A program made the translations under genes and the position numbers. A DNA stretch of 64,000 bases, taken from assembly GCA_938015445.1 (NCBI GenBank), contig CALLPE010000018.1, positions 62,001-126,000 of the forward strand, written 5' to 3'. Positions 1-10,476 of this stretch are shown here, one piece after another (the first letter of the stretch is position 1; the number at the start of each line of letters is the position of its first letter). Under the pieces are notes generated by a model, which saw only the letters and a list, made by a program, of their open reading frames with translations, was not told the DNA's origin and did no database searches. The stretch is from an uncultured Pirellulales bacterium. GTDB taxonomy: Bacteria > Planctomycetota > Planctomycetia > Pirellulales > Thermoguttaceae.

Positions 1-117
1 GCCACCATGCGCCGCTTGCTGGATTTCGTGGTCTCCAAGACCCGTATGGAACTAGGCGCCCAAACCGCGGACCAATGGGAAAAATGGCTGCAACAACAAG
101 CGCGCGAGCAGCCGTAG
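1..117 (+). CDS. C-terminal end of an unidentified protein (cut by window edge)
   Basis: Frame 1 is open from the first base to TAG at 115-117 and gives 38 residues beginning ATMRRLLDFVVSKTRMELGA and ending in a Gln-rich amphipathic tail. A segment of the form 'hydrophobic-LDFVV-K/R-x-x-x-L' near a C-terminus is reminiscent of flavin prenyltransferases of the UbiX type, but 38 residues are too few to assign a family, and the tail may belong to something else. The gene converges on the esterase gene on the opposite strand, with only 16 bp between the two stop codons. Confidence 0.5.
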   Translation, partial: ATMRRLLDFVVSKTRMELGAQTADQWEKWLQQQAREQP

Positions 118-133
118 CCAGCAGCCGTTTCGC

Positions 134-1936
134 TCAACGGGCTCCGCTGGCTGGCCAGAGCATGATACGGTTGCGGCCCTTGTGGACCCGCACGCCTTCG
201 AGCGTCACCAACCCCAATTCATCGACCACCACGCTTTGCCGCTGTTGCACTGCCCGTTTGTCTGCCAGCGACAGGTTGCTCCACAGCAGTTTCGCGCCCG
301 GCTTGGGTCTGAACTGCTGCAACCGGCGGGGAGTTATGTCCACGGTGCATTCGTCTTTGGGTGCTTTGTCGATCAGGTAAACGGTCATTTCCCACCGATC
401 GCGGCGGTCGGTGATGTCGGTCGTATCCCAGGCCAGATACATGTTGGCCTGGCCTTGCGGGTCGCCATCGGCGGGGTCGCCGTTGCCGGGATTGTCGTCG
501 AGGCTACAGCGGGTAAACGCCGGCAGGCTCTGATCGGTGCGGGGAACAAGCGCCAAGTACCGATCGCTGAGCGTCACCGGCAGCACGGCTCGCTGCCCGT
601 GCCCCGACATCCCCCATACGAACACGTGGGGGCGACGCGTTTCCTGTAGCGCGCGGAAGAACTTTACGGCCTGCGGCCAGCCGATGCCGCCGTCGTTCTT
701 GCCGTTGGAAAAACAAATCAGCCCAATCTCTTTCTGGGGATAGTTCCGCAAATACCACGCGTCGTCGAAGTAATCCCACACCGGGGTGCCGTCTTCAAAC
801 TTGATTTCCCAATCTGGTGGGCCGTAGCAGTTCTGGTATGAGCTTTTGAATTGTGGGGAAAGAAGTGGGATGTGCACGCCGACCCAGGAAATGGCCATCG
901 CAAGGCGCTCCGGATGACGGATGGCCATCATCGGGGCGCCGGAGCCTCCCATCGAGCTGCCCGCCACGTGCACGGCCGCCCGGTCGATCTGCCACTTGGT
1001 GGCTACCCAGTCCAGAAAGCTGAGCAGCCGGGTCTGCGTGTAAGGACGTACTACGCCCTGTTGCCATTTTTCCTTTGTGGGCTGGCCGTCCCAATACAGT
1101 TCGTGATAGCCTGTCCACCAGTCGTAAGGCACTTGGTTAGAGGCGATGAGGATGTGCCCCAGCTCGGCTCCGTACCACCAGCCGTAGCCGCCATTGAGGC
1201 TTCCGCCCCAACAGTGCAGATGTATTCCCACCGGGGCCGGTTTGGCCAGCTTGGGTGGAATGCCCACTACGTAGTCGTAAGGCTTGCCCATCGCGGCGCA
1301 GTTGGGCGGCGATTCCCAGCGGACGTAGTAATGCAGCGTCGGGCCGAAAACGTATTGCCACTCTTTCGGCCGCTCGATCCGCTGCAACACCGGCGCGCCG
1401 GGGCCGACGGTTTCGGCAACCGGCTTGGGCAGCACATTGCCGGGGCCAAGCGTGGTGTTCTCTTTGCCGTCGATGACCACCGTAACAGCATAGTACGCTT
1501 TGCCAGGCCGATCGGGATTGTACGCGCAAATGCCCGTGCCCGGCGGCACAGGCTGGGCGCCGTCTTCGACCACGTATCGCAGCGCCTTATGCTCCGGGCG
1601 GAGATCGCCGTAGTAATCGATATTCCAGCACGTCAGCGGCGGCAGTTCGGCTATGGGCTTCAAGCCCTCCAGCGACCGGATCGGCTCGGCGCTGCGATAC
1701 ACGCGATACATGACTCGCTTGGTCTGCGCCAGCTCGCGGCGCAGGTCGCGTACTGCGATGGCCGAGGGGCTGTCGTCTTTGATCGGCGGCTCGACCTCCG
1801 TCCAACAAAGGATCGTCTGCCCTGCGGCGTGACGGGCCTTCAAACCGCCGACCTGCTCGGCTGCCGGTGCGGCCGCGAGGGCAATCGACCAGGCCAACAA
1901 CAACCCACATACGCAGCGGACTGAAACAACGCGCAT
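134..1936 (-). CDS. Secreted alpha/beta-hydrolase (esterase or prolyl-oligopeptidase-like)
   Basis: The start was placed at MRVVSVRC because AAGGAG lies 8-9 nt upstream of that ATG; an in-frame start ten codons earlier has no such site. Residues 1-26 form a signal peptide ending in an Ala-rich cleavage region, so the 600-residue protein is probably exported. Residues about 30-190 look like a beta-rich, fibronectin-like module with WxxxEPP and YRVYRS patterns. The hydrolase domain follows, with an HCWGG oxyanion-type stretch near 241-245 and the nucleophile elbow G-S-S-M-G at 326-330. A late GHGQR could supply the catalytic His. The substrate cannot be told from sequence; planctomycete relatives are often annotated as polysaccharide-linked esterases. 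Confidence 0.75.
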   Translation of the reverse strand: MRVVSVRCVCGLLLAWSIALAAAPAAEQVGGLKARHAAGQTILCWTEVEPPIKDDSPSAIAVRDLRRELAQTKRVMYRVYRSAEPIRSLEGLKPIAELPPLTCWNIDYYGDLRPEHKALRYVVEDGAQPVPPGTGICAYNPDRPGKAYYAVTVVIDGKENTTLGPGNVLPKPVAETVGPGAPVLQRIERPKEWQYVFGPTLHYYVRWESPPNCAAMGKPYDYVVGIPPKLAKPAPVGIHLHCWGGSLNGGYGWWYGAELGHILIASNQVPYDWWTGYHELYWDGQPTKEKWQQGVVRPYTQTRLLSFLDWVATKWQIDRAAVHVAGSSMGGSGAPMMAIRHPERLAMAISWVGVHIPLLSPQFKSSYQNCYGPPDWEIKFEDGTPVWDYFDDAWYLRNYPQKEIGLICFSNGKNDGGIGWPQAVKFFRALQETRRPHVFVWGMSGHGQRAVLPVTLSDRYLALVPRTDQSLPAFTRCSLDDNPGNGDPADGDPQGQANMYLAWDTTDITDRRDRWEMTVYLIDKAPKDECTVDITPRRLQQFRPKPGAKLLWSNLSLADKRAVQQRQSVVVDELGLVTLEGVRVHKGRNRIMLWPASGAR

Positions 1937-2481
1937 TTCGACGGCTCCTTTACAATTCGCGTTCACAATTCACAACAGCGCGGATAGCGCGAGTTCGCAC
2001 AGATTGGGGAACCGCAGACAACTGGCTGGCGCTTGTCTCGACTTTTGCCGATTTTGAGCCCACGCCGCAAACACCATCTGCCGATCCGTTGTAGACATCG
2101 GGAGTTGGCAAAGTATCGCCCGCTGTGGTGGAATCGGCCCCCGGGCACGCCCACGCAACCTGCGCCGGTGGCCCAGCGGCGCGGAACCGCCGGGGCGCAA
2201 ACGTGTCGTTTCCGCAGCTATGTCGGCAAGACATTCTGGGTCGGCACGACTTTTTAGCGTCCAGGTAAACCTACAGGCCGGCGAGAACCGGTCACCGCCG
2301 GCCATTGTACCGCAAAGGCGATAGGTACTCCAAATAACAGCCGTGCCCGTTGCACGAGATCGCCACGGATTCGAGGGGAACCGGTGCGGGCGCAGTTTTG
2401 CATTTACATTGCATTTACGGGGCGTTATTCAGCCGCGCGGCGGCTCCGCCGGGCAAGGGTCAAGAAGTCATCAGCGCGCTG
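1937..2481. other. Spacer between atpC and the esterase gene
   Basis: These 545 bp hold no convincing reading frame. The minus strand next to 1936 must contain the esterase ribosome-binding site. A GC-rich hairpin of the form GGCGG-CT-CCGCC lies about 35 bp beyond the atpC stop (near 2441-2452) and could slow or end transcription of the ATP synthase operon, but it has no T-run. I see no clear promoter. Confidence 0.5.
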
Positions 2482-2883
2482 CTACGGTTGCTGCGCCTTG
2501 GCGCGCCGCGCCACGCGCAACTGTGCGCGGCTTTGGGCCGAAACTTTGTCGCGCAGGGTGAGTTGCTCTGGGGTCAATGCCCGACGCTCTTGCACGGCCA
2601 GCAGTTGCTGCCGTGCCACAGCTTCGTCGATCTGGGCGGCGGGAACTGCTCGCTCGGTCAAAACCGAGACTACGTTCCCGACTACCTCCAGCAAGCCGCC
2701 CTCGACATAGTAGCGTTCCAAGGCGTCGGCCAGGCGTACGCGTAGTTCGCCGTATCCCAGCCGGCCGATAAGCGGCGTGTGGTTCGGCGCGATGCCCAAC
2801 TCGCCGTCGAAGAGGGTCACGGCCACGAAGTCGGCTTCGGCGTCACGGACGGTGCTTTCGGGCGTGACAATCACGCATCGCAT
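2482..2883 (-). CDS. atpC: F1Fo ATP synthase epsilon subunit
   Basis: This 133-residue protein matches the epsilon subunit of the F1 central stalk, which couples gamma rotation to the c-ring and can inhibit ATP hydrolysis. The N-terminal beta-sandwich shows the family pattern MRCVIVTPE followed by F-DGELGIAPNHTPLI and YVEGGLLEVVGNVVSVL. The C-terminal part (about 85-133) is the helical hairpin, rich in Ala, Gln and Arg. It is the last gene of the operon, 99 bp after atpD, the usual D-C order. Confidence 0.96.
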   Translation of the reverse strand: MRCVIVTPESTVRDAEADFVAVTLFDGELGIAPNHTPLIGRLGYGELRVRLADALERYYVEGGLLEVVGNVVSVLTERAVPAAQIDEAVARQQLLAVQERRALTPEQLTLRDKVSAQSRAQLRVARRAKAQQP

Positions 2884-2982
2884 GGTTTGCCTCTTTGGCT
2901 GCGGCTTGGCCCGCGGCCGGCTCGCCGATGGCTGTCCGCCGTAAATCCGGCGCTTTTTCGTTGATTCATATTACCTGTGACA

Positions 2983-4536
<1,554 letters not shown>

Positions 4537-4582
4537 TTATGCCGTGGCGGGAATGCCGTCGGCTTAACTTGGTTAGCTTTCC

Positions 4583-4798
4583 TTGTGTGTAGTCTACTCG
4601 CTGTGTCCAACTCACTGGTTGTGTGCAGGTTATTTACCGTGTGCAGTTGATACGCTGTGTGCAGATTATTCTGTGTGCAGACTGTTTACTGTGTGTAGCT
4701 TGTTTACTGTGTACAACTTACTTACTATTTGCAGGTTGTTTACTGTGTGCAGGTTGTTTGTTATCGGGAGATTATTTCGCGTATGGAGTTTATTTGCT
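4583..4798 (-). repeat. 18-bp tandem repeat (about 12 units) starting at the end of atpG
   Basis: Read on the minus strand, the last two codons of atpG, its TAA and three more codons (AGCAAATAAACTCCATAC, 4781-4798) form unit 1. Unit 2 (GCGAAATAATCTCCCGAT) and then AGTAAACAACCTGCACAC-type units follow with an 18-bp period down to about 4583. Units at 4672-4761 are exactly 18 bp; the most distal ones vary from 16 to 19 bp and are degenerate. The array fills most of the atpG-atpD spacer. It contains in-frame TAA in units 1, 2 and 5 (AGT AAG TAA). Confidence 0.9.
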
Positions 4799-5668
4799 CA
4801 TCGCCTCGGCGCCGGACAGGATTTCCAGCAACTCGCTGGTGATTTGGCCCTGGCGGGCGCGATTGTAGGCCATCGACAGCATGACGATCATCTTCTCGGC
4901 GTTTTCGGTGGCCGACTTCATGGCCACGCGGCGGGCGATCTGCTCGCTGACGGCTGCGTCCAGAAAACATTTGAATAACCGCACCTTGAAACTGGCGGGC
5001 AGAACCTCTTCCAGGATGCTCTGGGCCGAAGGAAGAAACTCGTACTCCACGGCCCGATGGTTATTCGGCTCCAGGTGGCCTTCCAGCGGCTCGATCGGCA
5101 GCAGCGTTTCCACGGCGGCGTACTGGCGGCTGGCCGATTCGAACTTGGTGTACACGATGTCCAGCCGGTCGATCTGTCCGCTGAGGTACTCGTTCAGGTA
5201 ACGGGTAGCCAGCACGTCGACTTCGGCGAAAGTGGGTTTGTCCTCGAAGTGGGTGAAGCGTTCGTGGAGTGGCAGTTTGCGGAAGCGAAACGCTGCGATG
5301 CCCCGCTTGCCCGAAACCTCCAGCCGCACATCCGCCGCCGTTTGCCGCAGTTGTTCCAGATGGGCATACGCCAGCCGGAGCACGCTGCTGTTGTATCCGC
5401 CGCAAAGCCCACGGTTGGCCGTCAAAACCAACAACGTCGCCCGGCAGATAGTGCTGCGCGGCTCCAGCAGCGGATGTCTGGCCTGTAGCCCGCTGCGTAT
5501 CAGGTGGTCGACCAGGGCCTTCATCCGTTCGGTGTACGCAACGGCGGCCAGTGCGCGATCCATCGCCCGCTTGAACCGCACCGTGGCGATAAGCTCCATC
5601 GTCCGCGTTATCTTGCGGATATTGCGGATGCTTCGTCGTCGGCGATCTAATGTTCTGGCCTTGGCCAT
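4790..5668 (-). CDS. atpG: F1Fo ATP synthase gamma subunit
   Basis: This 292-residue protein is the rotating central-stalk gamma subunit. The N-terminus MAKARTLDRRRRSIRNIRKI followed by TRTMELIATVRFKRA is the family's long first helix. LVLTANRGLCGGYNSSV is its best conserved internal segment. The C-terminal helix ends in ATENAEKMIVMLSMAYNRARQGQITSE-type sequence (positions about 255-282), matching the family's conserved C-terminal coil. Only 239 bp separate it from atpA. Its final codons are the seed of the 18-bp tandem array described at 4583-4798. Confidence 0.96.
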   Translation of the reverse strand: MAKARTLDRRRRSIRNIRKITRTMELIATVRFKRAMDRALAAVAYTERMKALVDHLIRSGLQARHPLLEPRSTICRATLLVLTANRGLCGGYNSSVLRLAYAHLEQLRQTAADVRLEVSGKRGIAAFRFRKLPLHERFTHFEDKPTFAEVDVLATRYLNEYLSGQIDRLDIVYTKFESASRQYAAVETLLPIEPLEGHLEPNNHRAVEYEFLPSAQSILEEVLPASFKVRLFKCFLDAAVSEQIARRVAMKSATENAEKMIVMLSMAYNRARQGQITSELLEILSGAEAMSK

Positions 5669-5740
5669 GGCGGATGTATTACCACAAACCTTCTTCGGGG
5701 CTTCGCCGTGCCACTAGTGGTACCGCAACGGCGCCCCACC

Positions 5741-5788
5741 TCGAACCACAACTTCATCGAACCATAACTGCGTTGAACCACCTTGACG
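5741..5788. repeat. 16-bp tandem repeat, 3 units, in the atpA-atpG spacer
   Basis: Units TCGAACCACAACTTCA (5741-5756), TCGAACCATAACTGCG (5757-5772) and TTGAACCACCTTGACG (5773-5788) follow each other without a gap, about 75-120 bp upstream of the atpG start. Copies differ at several positions. Confidence 0.8.
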
Positions 5789-5883
5789 CGGAAACACATT
5801 TGCCTGGAAGCACGACCGGTTGGTTTGCGTGCTGAATTGCGTTTGGTTGCGTTGGTCGGTTTGGCCTCCAATCTGAGCGATTC

Positions 5884-5919
5884 TTTACATCACACCGTGT
5901 CTTTACATCACAGGGTGAC
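5884..5919 (-). repeat. 18-bp tandem repeat (2 units) spanning the atpA stop codon
   Basis: On the minus strand the last codons of atpA read GTC ACC CTG TGA TGT AAA, directly followed by GAC ACG GTG TGA TGT AAA. The 18-bp period keeps a second TGA in frame with the gene. Units occupy 5902-5919 and 5884-5901. Confidence 0.85.
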
Positions 5920-7461
5920 GGTGGCGGGCGTTTTTCCGGCATCAACGCTTTTGCTGGCTGCATAACGGCGCTGGAACTCCTGGATGGCTTCGTCGATGGC
6001 GGCCGCAGTTTGGTCGTCTAATTGGCGGGTGTCGGTGATTTTTTGCCATAAGCTGCGGCGCTCTTCGTGGATGAACTTCAGGAAGCCCTCCTCCCAGGCG
6101 CGCACTTCGCTTACTGGTATCTTGTCTAGCGCCCCGTGCGTGCCGGCGTATATGCTCAACACCTGATCGGTCACGTGCATCGGCTGGTATAACCCCTGTT
6201 TGAGCAATTCGGTCATGCGGTAGCCGCGGTCGAGCCGGGCCTGGGTGACGGCATCCACTTCGGTGCCCAACTGGGCGAAGGCCTCCAATTCGCGGAAGGC
6301 GGCCAAATCGAGCCGCAATCCGCCGGCTACTTTCTTCATGGCCGGCACTTGCGCGGCCCCGCCCACGCGCGAGACCGAAATGCCCACGTTCATCGCCGGA
6401 CGTTGACCGGCGAAGAACAAGTCTGGCTGGAGGTAGATCTGTCCGTCGGTGATGGAAATCACGTTGGTGGGAATATAGGCCGACACTTCGCCTTCCAGCG
6501 TTTCTACGATGGGCAGGGCGGTAAGCGATCCGCCGCCGAGGCTATCGCTGAGTTTGGCCGCTCGTTCCAGCAACCGGCTATGGCAGTAAAAAATGTCGCC
6601 CGGATAAGCTTCCCGGCCCGGCGGACGGCGCATCAGCAGCGAGAGCTGCCGGTAGGCTACAGCCTGTTTCGACAGGTCGTCGTACACGATCAGGGCGTGT
6701 TGTCCTTTGAACATGAAATACTCGGCCATGGCGCAGCCGGCGTAGGGGGCAATGTATTGCAACGGTGCTGGATCGCTGGCGCCGGCCACCACCACAGTGG
6801 TGTAGTGCATCGCGCCTTCGCGGCGGAGCACATCGATGATGCCCGCCACGCTCGATTCCTTTTGCCCGATGGCCACATAGAAGCACTTCACATCGAAATT
6901 TTTCTGATTGATGATCGTGTCGATGCAAATGGAGGTTTTGCCGGTCTTGCGGTCGCCGATGATCAGTTCCCGCTGCCCGCGACCAATGGGCGTCATCGAG
7001 TCGATGGCCTTGATGCCAGTTTGCAGCGGTTCTTTGACAGGCTGGCGCTCGGCGACGCCGGGGGCGATGATTTCCACTGGGCGGCGCTCGGCGGTGACGA
7101 TCGGCCCGCCGCCGTCCAAGGGATTGCCAAGCGGGTCGATTACCCTGCCCAGCAAGGCTTCGCCCACTGGCACGCTCAGCAACCGGCCGGTGCTGCGCAC
7201 TTCGTCGCCTTCGTGGATATCGAGATACTCGCCGAGGATGATCACGCCGACGGAGTTCTCTTCCAGGTTGAAGGCCAGGCCGAATACGCCGTTGGGGAAC
7301 TCGACCATCTCCCCGGCCATCACCCCCGACAGACCGTAGACGCGCGCAATCCCGTCGCCTACCTCGATTACCTGCCCCACTTCGCGGACGTCGATGCGGG
7401 ACTCGAAGCGTTCAATTTCCTGTTGGATGACCGAAGCGATCTCGTCGGCTTTGAATCTCAT
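5908..7461 (-). CDS. atpA: F1Fo ATP synthase alpha subunit
   Basis: This 517-residue protein is the non-catalytic nucleotide-binding alpha subunit. The start [20 protein letters not shown] is the conserved N-terminus, and AGGA lies upstream of it. The P-loop is GDRKTGKT at 169-176 (family: GDRQTGKT). Other family segments are [40 protein letters not shown] and [10 protein letters not shown]. The arginine finger lies in that last segment. The gene overlaps the end of atpH by 50 bp, so the two are probably translationally coupled. Its stop codon lies in a small 18-bp duplication. Confidence 0.97.
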   Translation of the reverse strand: MRFKADEIASVIQQEIERFESRIDVREVGQVIEVGDGIARVYGLSGVMAGEMVEFPNGVFGLAFNLEENSVGVIILGEYLDIHEGDEVRSTGRLLSVPVGEALLGRVIDPLGNPLDGGGPIVTAERRPVEIIAPGVAERQPVKEPLQTGIKAIDSMTPIGRGQRELIIGDRKTGKTSICIDTIINQKNFDVKCFYVAIGQKESSVAGIIDVLRREGAMHYTTVVVAGASDPAPLQYIAPYAGCAMAEYFMFKGQHALIVYDDLSKQAVAYRQLSLLMRRPPGREAYPGDIFYCHSRLLERAAKLSDSLGGGSLTALPIVETLEGEVSAYIPTNVISITDGQIYLQPDLFFAGQRPAMNVGISVSRVGGAAQVPAMKKVAGGLRLDLAAFRELEAFAQLGTEVDAVTQARLDRGYRMTELLKQGLYQPMHVTDQVLSIYAGTHGALDKIPVSEVRAWEEGFLKFIHEERRSLWQKITDTRQLDDQTAAAIDEAIQEFQRRYAASKSVDAGKTPATVTL

Positions 7462-8071
7462 AAGCGATCCTGTCGTGTACCTGCTGGCGAATCAGGTTCA
7501 GTTGGCTAGCGATGGAACCGTCGTGCACCGTATCGCCGATGCGCAACACCGCCCCCCCGATGATGTTCGGGTCGGTGACGCACTCCAGCACTGGCTCGCC
7601 GCCGAGCGGGCCGCGCAACTGCTCGGTCAGCCGGGCAGCCAGCGCCTCGTCGATCGGCCAGGCGGTTACCAGCCGCACGTGAATCCGTCCGCGCAACTGG
7701 TCGTACAACACATGCGTCTGTCGGTGCACCGGCTCGAGCAAGTCCAGCCGCCCGCGGCGCGAAAGCACCTTCAGAAAGTTCAACAGTAACGTCGGCAACC
7801 GGTCGGCGAAAAGGCGGTCCAGCAGCCCGACTTTTTCTTCGTGCGGAATCAGGGCCGAACCCAGAACCGCGGCCAGTTTGGGGAATGGGCGAATGGCCTC
7901 GGCCATCAGGCGATCGAACTGTTCGAGCACCTGTTCGGTCTGGCCCGCGTTCTCCGCCGCCCGCAGCAACGCCTTGGCGTACACCGAGGCGATCTGCTCG
8001 GCGCCCACGTCAGCGTCTAGTTGCGCCGCACGGCGTGCATGTTCGGCGTGTAGGTCTTTGGCCTCAGACAT
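7412..8071 (-). CDS. atpH: F1Fo ATP synthase delta subunit
   Basis: This 219-residue protein is the delta (OSCP-like) subunit linking the peripheral stalk to the top of F1. The N-terminal helical domain (about 20-130) contains [20 protein letters not shown] and the family's [18 protein letters not shown] segment. The C-terminal part carries the typical [20 protein letters not shown] turn. Length exceeds the usual 175-185 because of about 20 extra N-terminal and 20 extra C-terminal residues. The C-terminal extension is encoded in the 50 bp that also encode the start of AtpA in another frame. Confidence 0.92.
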   Translation of the reverse strand: MSEAKDLHAEHARRAAQLDADVGAEQIASVYAKALLRAAENAGQTEQVLEQFDRLMAEAIRPFPKLAAVLGSALIPHEEKVGLLDRLFADRLPTLLLNFLKVLSRRGRLDLLEPVHRQTHVLYDQLRGRIHVRLVTAWPIDEALAARLTEQLRGPLGGEPVLECVTDPNIIGGAVLRIGDTVHDGSIASQLNLIRQQVHDRIAYEIQSRRDRFGHPTGN

Positions 8072-8085
8072 GTGCCCGAACCAAT

Positions 8086-8742
8086 TCAGTTAGCGTCGCT
8101 CTGCCGAGCGAAGCGCGCCACGGTCTGCTGGATCAGGGCAGCGTGTTTCTCGGCGCTGAGCTTCTCCTGGACAATCCTACCTGCCAGTTCTACCGCCAAG
8201 GCAGTGGCATGGTCGGCCAGCTCCTTGATTGCCGCGGCCGCCGCCGCATCGATCTGGCGCAAGGCCCGCTGATGCTCAGCTTCGGCCTCAGCCTTGGCGC
8301 GCTGGAGCAAGTCGCGGGTAAGCTCTTCGGCATCGCGGCGGGCTTGCTGGATGATCTGCCGGGCTTCCTCTTGCGACTGCTGGAGCTTCTGCTGATACTG
8401 CTCCAGCAATTGTTTGGCCTGGTTATTGGCTTGTTCGGCCTGGGCGATCTGCTCGGCAATGGCCTTTTCGCGTCGCTCCAAGGCCTGCATCAATGGGCCC
8501 CAAGCGAACCGCCACAGTATGGCCAGCAACAGCAAGAACACCACGGCGGTCCACAGGGCCAAATCGCCTTTGATCTTTTGAGGCGAAAGGGGGTTCAGCC
8601 CGTCAGGCCCTTCGGCCGATGCCGAGTGGCCGCCGTGCCCCCCGCCTGCGGCCCAGGCGGTGTCGGCCAGCCAGCATCCGGCCAACACGACCAAAAGCAG
8701 CCACACAGCCAGAGGTTGTTTGGTACTGAAGGCGCTGTTCAT
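8086..8742 (-). CDS. atpF: F1Fo ATP synthase b subunit with N-terminal signal-like leader
   Basis: This 218-residue protein is the peripheral-stalk b subunit. Residues about 10-31 (LAVWLLLVVLAGCWLADTAWA) resemble a cleavable signal peptide, followed by a Gly/His-rich linker. The true b-subunit membrane anchor is at about 60-82 (LALWTAVVFLLLLAILWRFAW). Then comes a long charged helix rich in Glu, Gln and Ala that forms the stalk. The leader makes it about 60 residues longer than E. coli b. A cysteine in LVVLAGC fits a lipobox, so lipoprotein processing is an alternative. The gene sits 14 bp upstream of atpH and 26 bp after atpE. Confidence 0.94.
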   Translation of the reverse strand: MNSAFSTKQPLAVWLLLVVLAGCWLADTAWAAGGGHGGHSASAEGPDGLNPLSPQKIKGDLALWTAVVFLLLLAILWRFAWGPLMQALERREKAIAEQIAQAEQANNQAKQLLEQYQQKLQQSQEEARQIIQQARRDAEELTRDLLQRAKAEAEAEHQRALRQIDAAAAAAIKELADHATALAVELAGRIVQEKLSAEKHAALIQQTVARFARQSDAN

Positions 8743-8768
8743 TGCGCTGCCTCGAGCTGCAAGCGGCT

Positions 8769-9155
8769 CTAGATCTTGACGATACAGACGATCAAAGCGA
8801 AGAACGTGGCACCCTCGATCAAGGCTGCGGCAATGATCATGGCCGTTTGGATGTTGCCGGCCACTTCGGGCTGCCGGGCCATACTTTCCACGGCCGAAGC
8901 GCCGATACGGCTAATGCCGTAACCGGCGCCCAAGATCACCAGTCCGGCCCCAAAGGCCGCTCCGAAGTAGATGGAGAACCCTTCGCGGCCGAGAATTTTC
9001 TGGGCGGCGGCGACGGCATCTTGAGCCTTGCGAGCTTCCTCGGCCGCTAGCTTTGCCACGGCCTCTTGATCCACCTCGGCGGCAGCCAGCGCCAACGGTG
9101 AAGCATACAGCCACAATGCGGCGACAAGCGCCGCGACGGTCGTGAAGTTTTTCAC
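8769..9155 (-). CDS. atpE: F1Fo ATP synthase c subunit with N-terminal leader
   Basis: The start was placed at GTG 9155 because GAGGAG lies 9 nt upstream and the product then begins MKNFTTVAALVAALWLYA, a classical signal peptide; an ATG twelve codons earlier lacks such a site. The mature part has a charged, Ala-rich stretch (about 27-60) and then the two c-ring helices. The first helix contains GAAFGAGLVILGAGYGISR and the polar loop is ESMARQPE. The ion-binding Glu lies in AAALIEGATFFAL, about residue 114. No extra Gln/Thr/Ser signature of a sodium-binding c subunit is evident, so protons are the likelier ion. At 128 residues it is much longer than the usual 70-85. Confidence 0.93.
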   Translation of the reverse strand: MKNFTTVAALVAALWLYASPLALAAAEVDQEAVAKLAAEEARKAQDAVAAAQKILGREGFSIYFGAAFGAGLVILGAGYGISRIGASAVESMARQPEVAGNIQTAMIIAAALIEGATFFALIVCIVKI

Positions 9156-9210
9156 GGGTCTGTCTCCTCGATAACAACCCTGATTCATCAAATCAGACGC
9201 CGCCGAGCAC

Positions 9211-10023
9211 TCAGTGCTGGTGCAGCGCCATGCCGATGAACAACGACGTCAAAAACGCAAAAATGTACGCCTGCAAAAAAGCAACCAACAACTCTAACAG
9301 ACTCAAAGCCGTAGCACCGATCACGCTGGCCGGCATCACGCCGTACCAAGCGATCGAGTCGGCGAACTGCTGGATGAAAAACAATATCACAGCCAGCACC
9401 AGGTGCCCGGCAAACATATTGGCCAAAAGACGCACCGCCAATATGGTGTGCTTAATCAACATGCCCAGTATTTCGATGGGCAGCATGATGACAAACATTG
9501 TCATCTTAAGCGGTAGGGGCAAATCCATCCTGGGACACAGCCCCAAAATGAACCCTACAGGCCCGTATTTCTTCATTCCTGCTCCTACTACCACTACAAA
9601 CGACAGCAGCGCTAACGCGGCCGTAACCGAGATCGCGCCGGTCGGGGAACCTAACCACGGCACCAGCCCTAGCAAGTTGCAAAACAGGATGAAGAAGAAC
9701 AAGGTCAGGATAAACGGCACGAAACGGTCGGCCTCGTGATGGTGGCCGATGGCCGGACGGACCATCTGATCGCGCACGAACAGCACCATCGCCTCGAGCA
9801 TGTTCCATAGCCAGCCTCGCGGTGGGGCGCCGCTGGCCACCTTCCGCGCAAGCGGAATAAAAAGCACGAGCATCAACGCCGCAGCGATCAGCTCGATGAC
9901 CATGAACTTGGTCAGTTGCAGACCGAAGACCTCCGGCAGACGAAAGTCGTGCCCCAGCCCAAACGGCAGCTCGAAGCCGTAGGCGTCCTCTACGTGTTTT
10001 GCACATTCTGCTGGGTCGATCAT
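9211..10023 (-). CDS. atpB: F1Fo ATP synthase a subunit
   Basis: This 270-residue membrane protein forms the stator half-channels of Fo. It has about five to six hydrophobic segments. The essential Arg is R198 in KHTILAVRLLANMFAGH, and the last helices contain ELLVAFLQAYIFAFLTSLF, both standard for AtpB. It is followed after 55 bp by atpE and preceded by a small membrane protein whose stop is 24 bp upstream. Confidence 0.96.
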   Translation of the reverse strand: MIDPAECAKHVEDAYGFELPFGLGHDFRLPEVFGLQLTKFMVIELIAAALMLVLFIPLARKVASGAPPRGWLWNMLEAMVLFVRDQMVRPAIGHHHEADRFVPFILTLFFFILFCNLLGLVPWLGSPTGAISVTAALALLSFVVVVGAGMKKYGPVGFILGLCPRMDLPLPLKMTMFVIMLPIEILGMLIKHTILAVRLLANMFAGHLVLAVILFFIQQFADSIAWYGVMPASVIGATALSLLELLVAFLQAYIFAFLTSLFIGMALHQH

Positions 10024-10047
10024 CGCCTGGCCAAGTGCGAGAAAACT

Positions 10048-10476
10048 TCAGGCGGGCCTCAGCGGCTTTGTTGGTTTGTCGAGCTTGCGTGCGAACCGCT
10101 GCGCCTGGTCTGCCCTAAGGCACAACCAAGTGTGCGTTGCAAGCAGCACTGGATAAAACACTAGAAGATAATACAACACGCCGGCGCTGGCTAGGGCGGT
10201 AGCAGACAGATGCAGCGCCAATCCGCCGCCCAATGGGATTCCCATCCTAACGAGCATGCCGAGAATAACTTCGTAAACCGGTGCGGCACCGATCATTCGT
10301 GCAGGCATTGCCAGAGGAACAATTACCCCCAGAAGGCATAACCCCGCAGCGGCTGTGGCAGCCAGCACGCCCGGCGGGCCGCCGATACCATAAGCCACTA
10401 AAGCCGTGGGGACGTAAGTGGTTATCGCAACGGCCGCCAATAACGTGCATTTAGTGAAGCTGGACCTGAAATGCAT
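10048..10476 (-). CDS. Small membrane protein at head of ATP synthase operon (AtpI-like position)
   Basis: This 142-residue protein has four predicted membrane segments (about 10-30, 36-55, 67-88 and 92-112) and a basic C-terminus (RKLDKPTKPLRP). It is the first gene of the operon, directly before atpB, the place where many bacteria encode AtpI or a similar c-ring assembly or magnesium-related protein. Sequence similarity to AtpI itself is not obvious by eye, so the call rests on position, size and topology. Confidence 0.65.
   Translation of the reverse strand: MHFRSSFTKCTLLAAVAITTYVPTALVAYGIGGPPGVLAATAAAGLCLLGVIVPLAMPARMIGAAPVYEVILGMLVRMGIPLGGGLALHLSATALASAGVLYYLLVFYPVLLATHTWLCLRADQAQRFARKLDKPTKPLRPA

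Noticed and set aside
851..1924. Long plus-strand frame (357 codons)
   Set aside because: It is antisense to the esterase gene, with shadow-like composition and no domain.
4583..4978. Plus-strand frame of 131 codons with CRLFTV-like six-residue repeats
   Set aside because: It is a translation of the 18-bp repeat array and then runs antisense through atpG; no ribosome site or domain.
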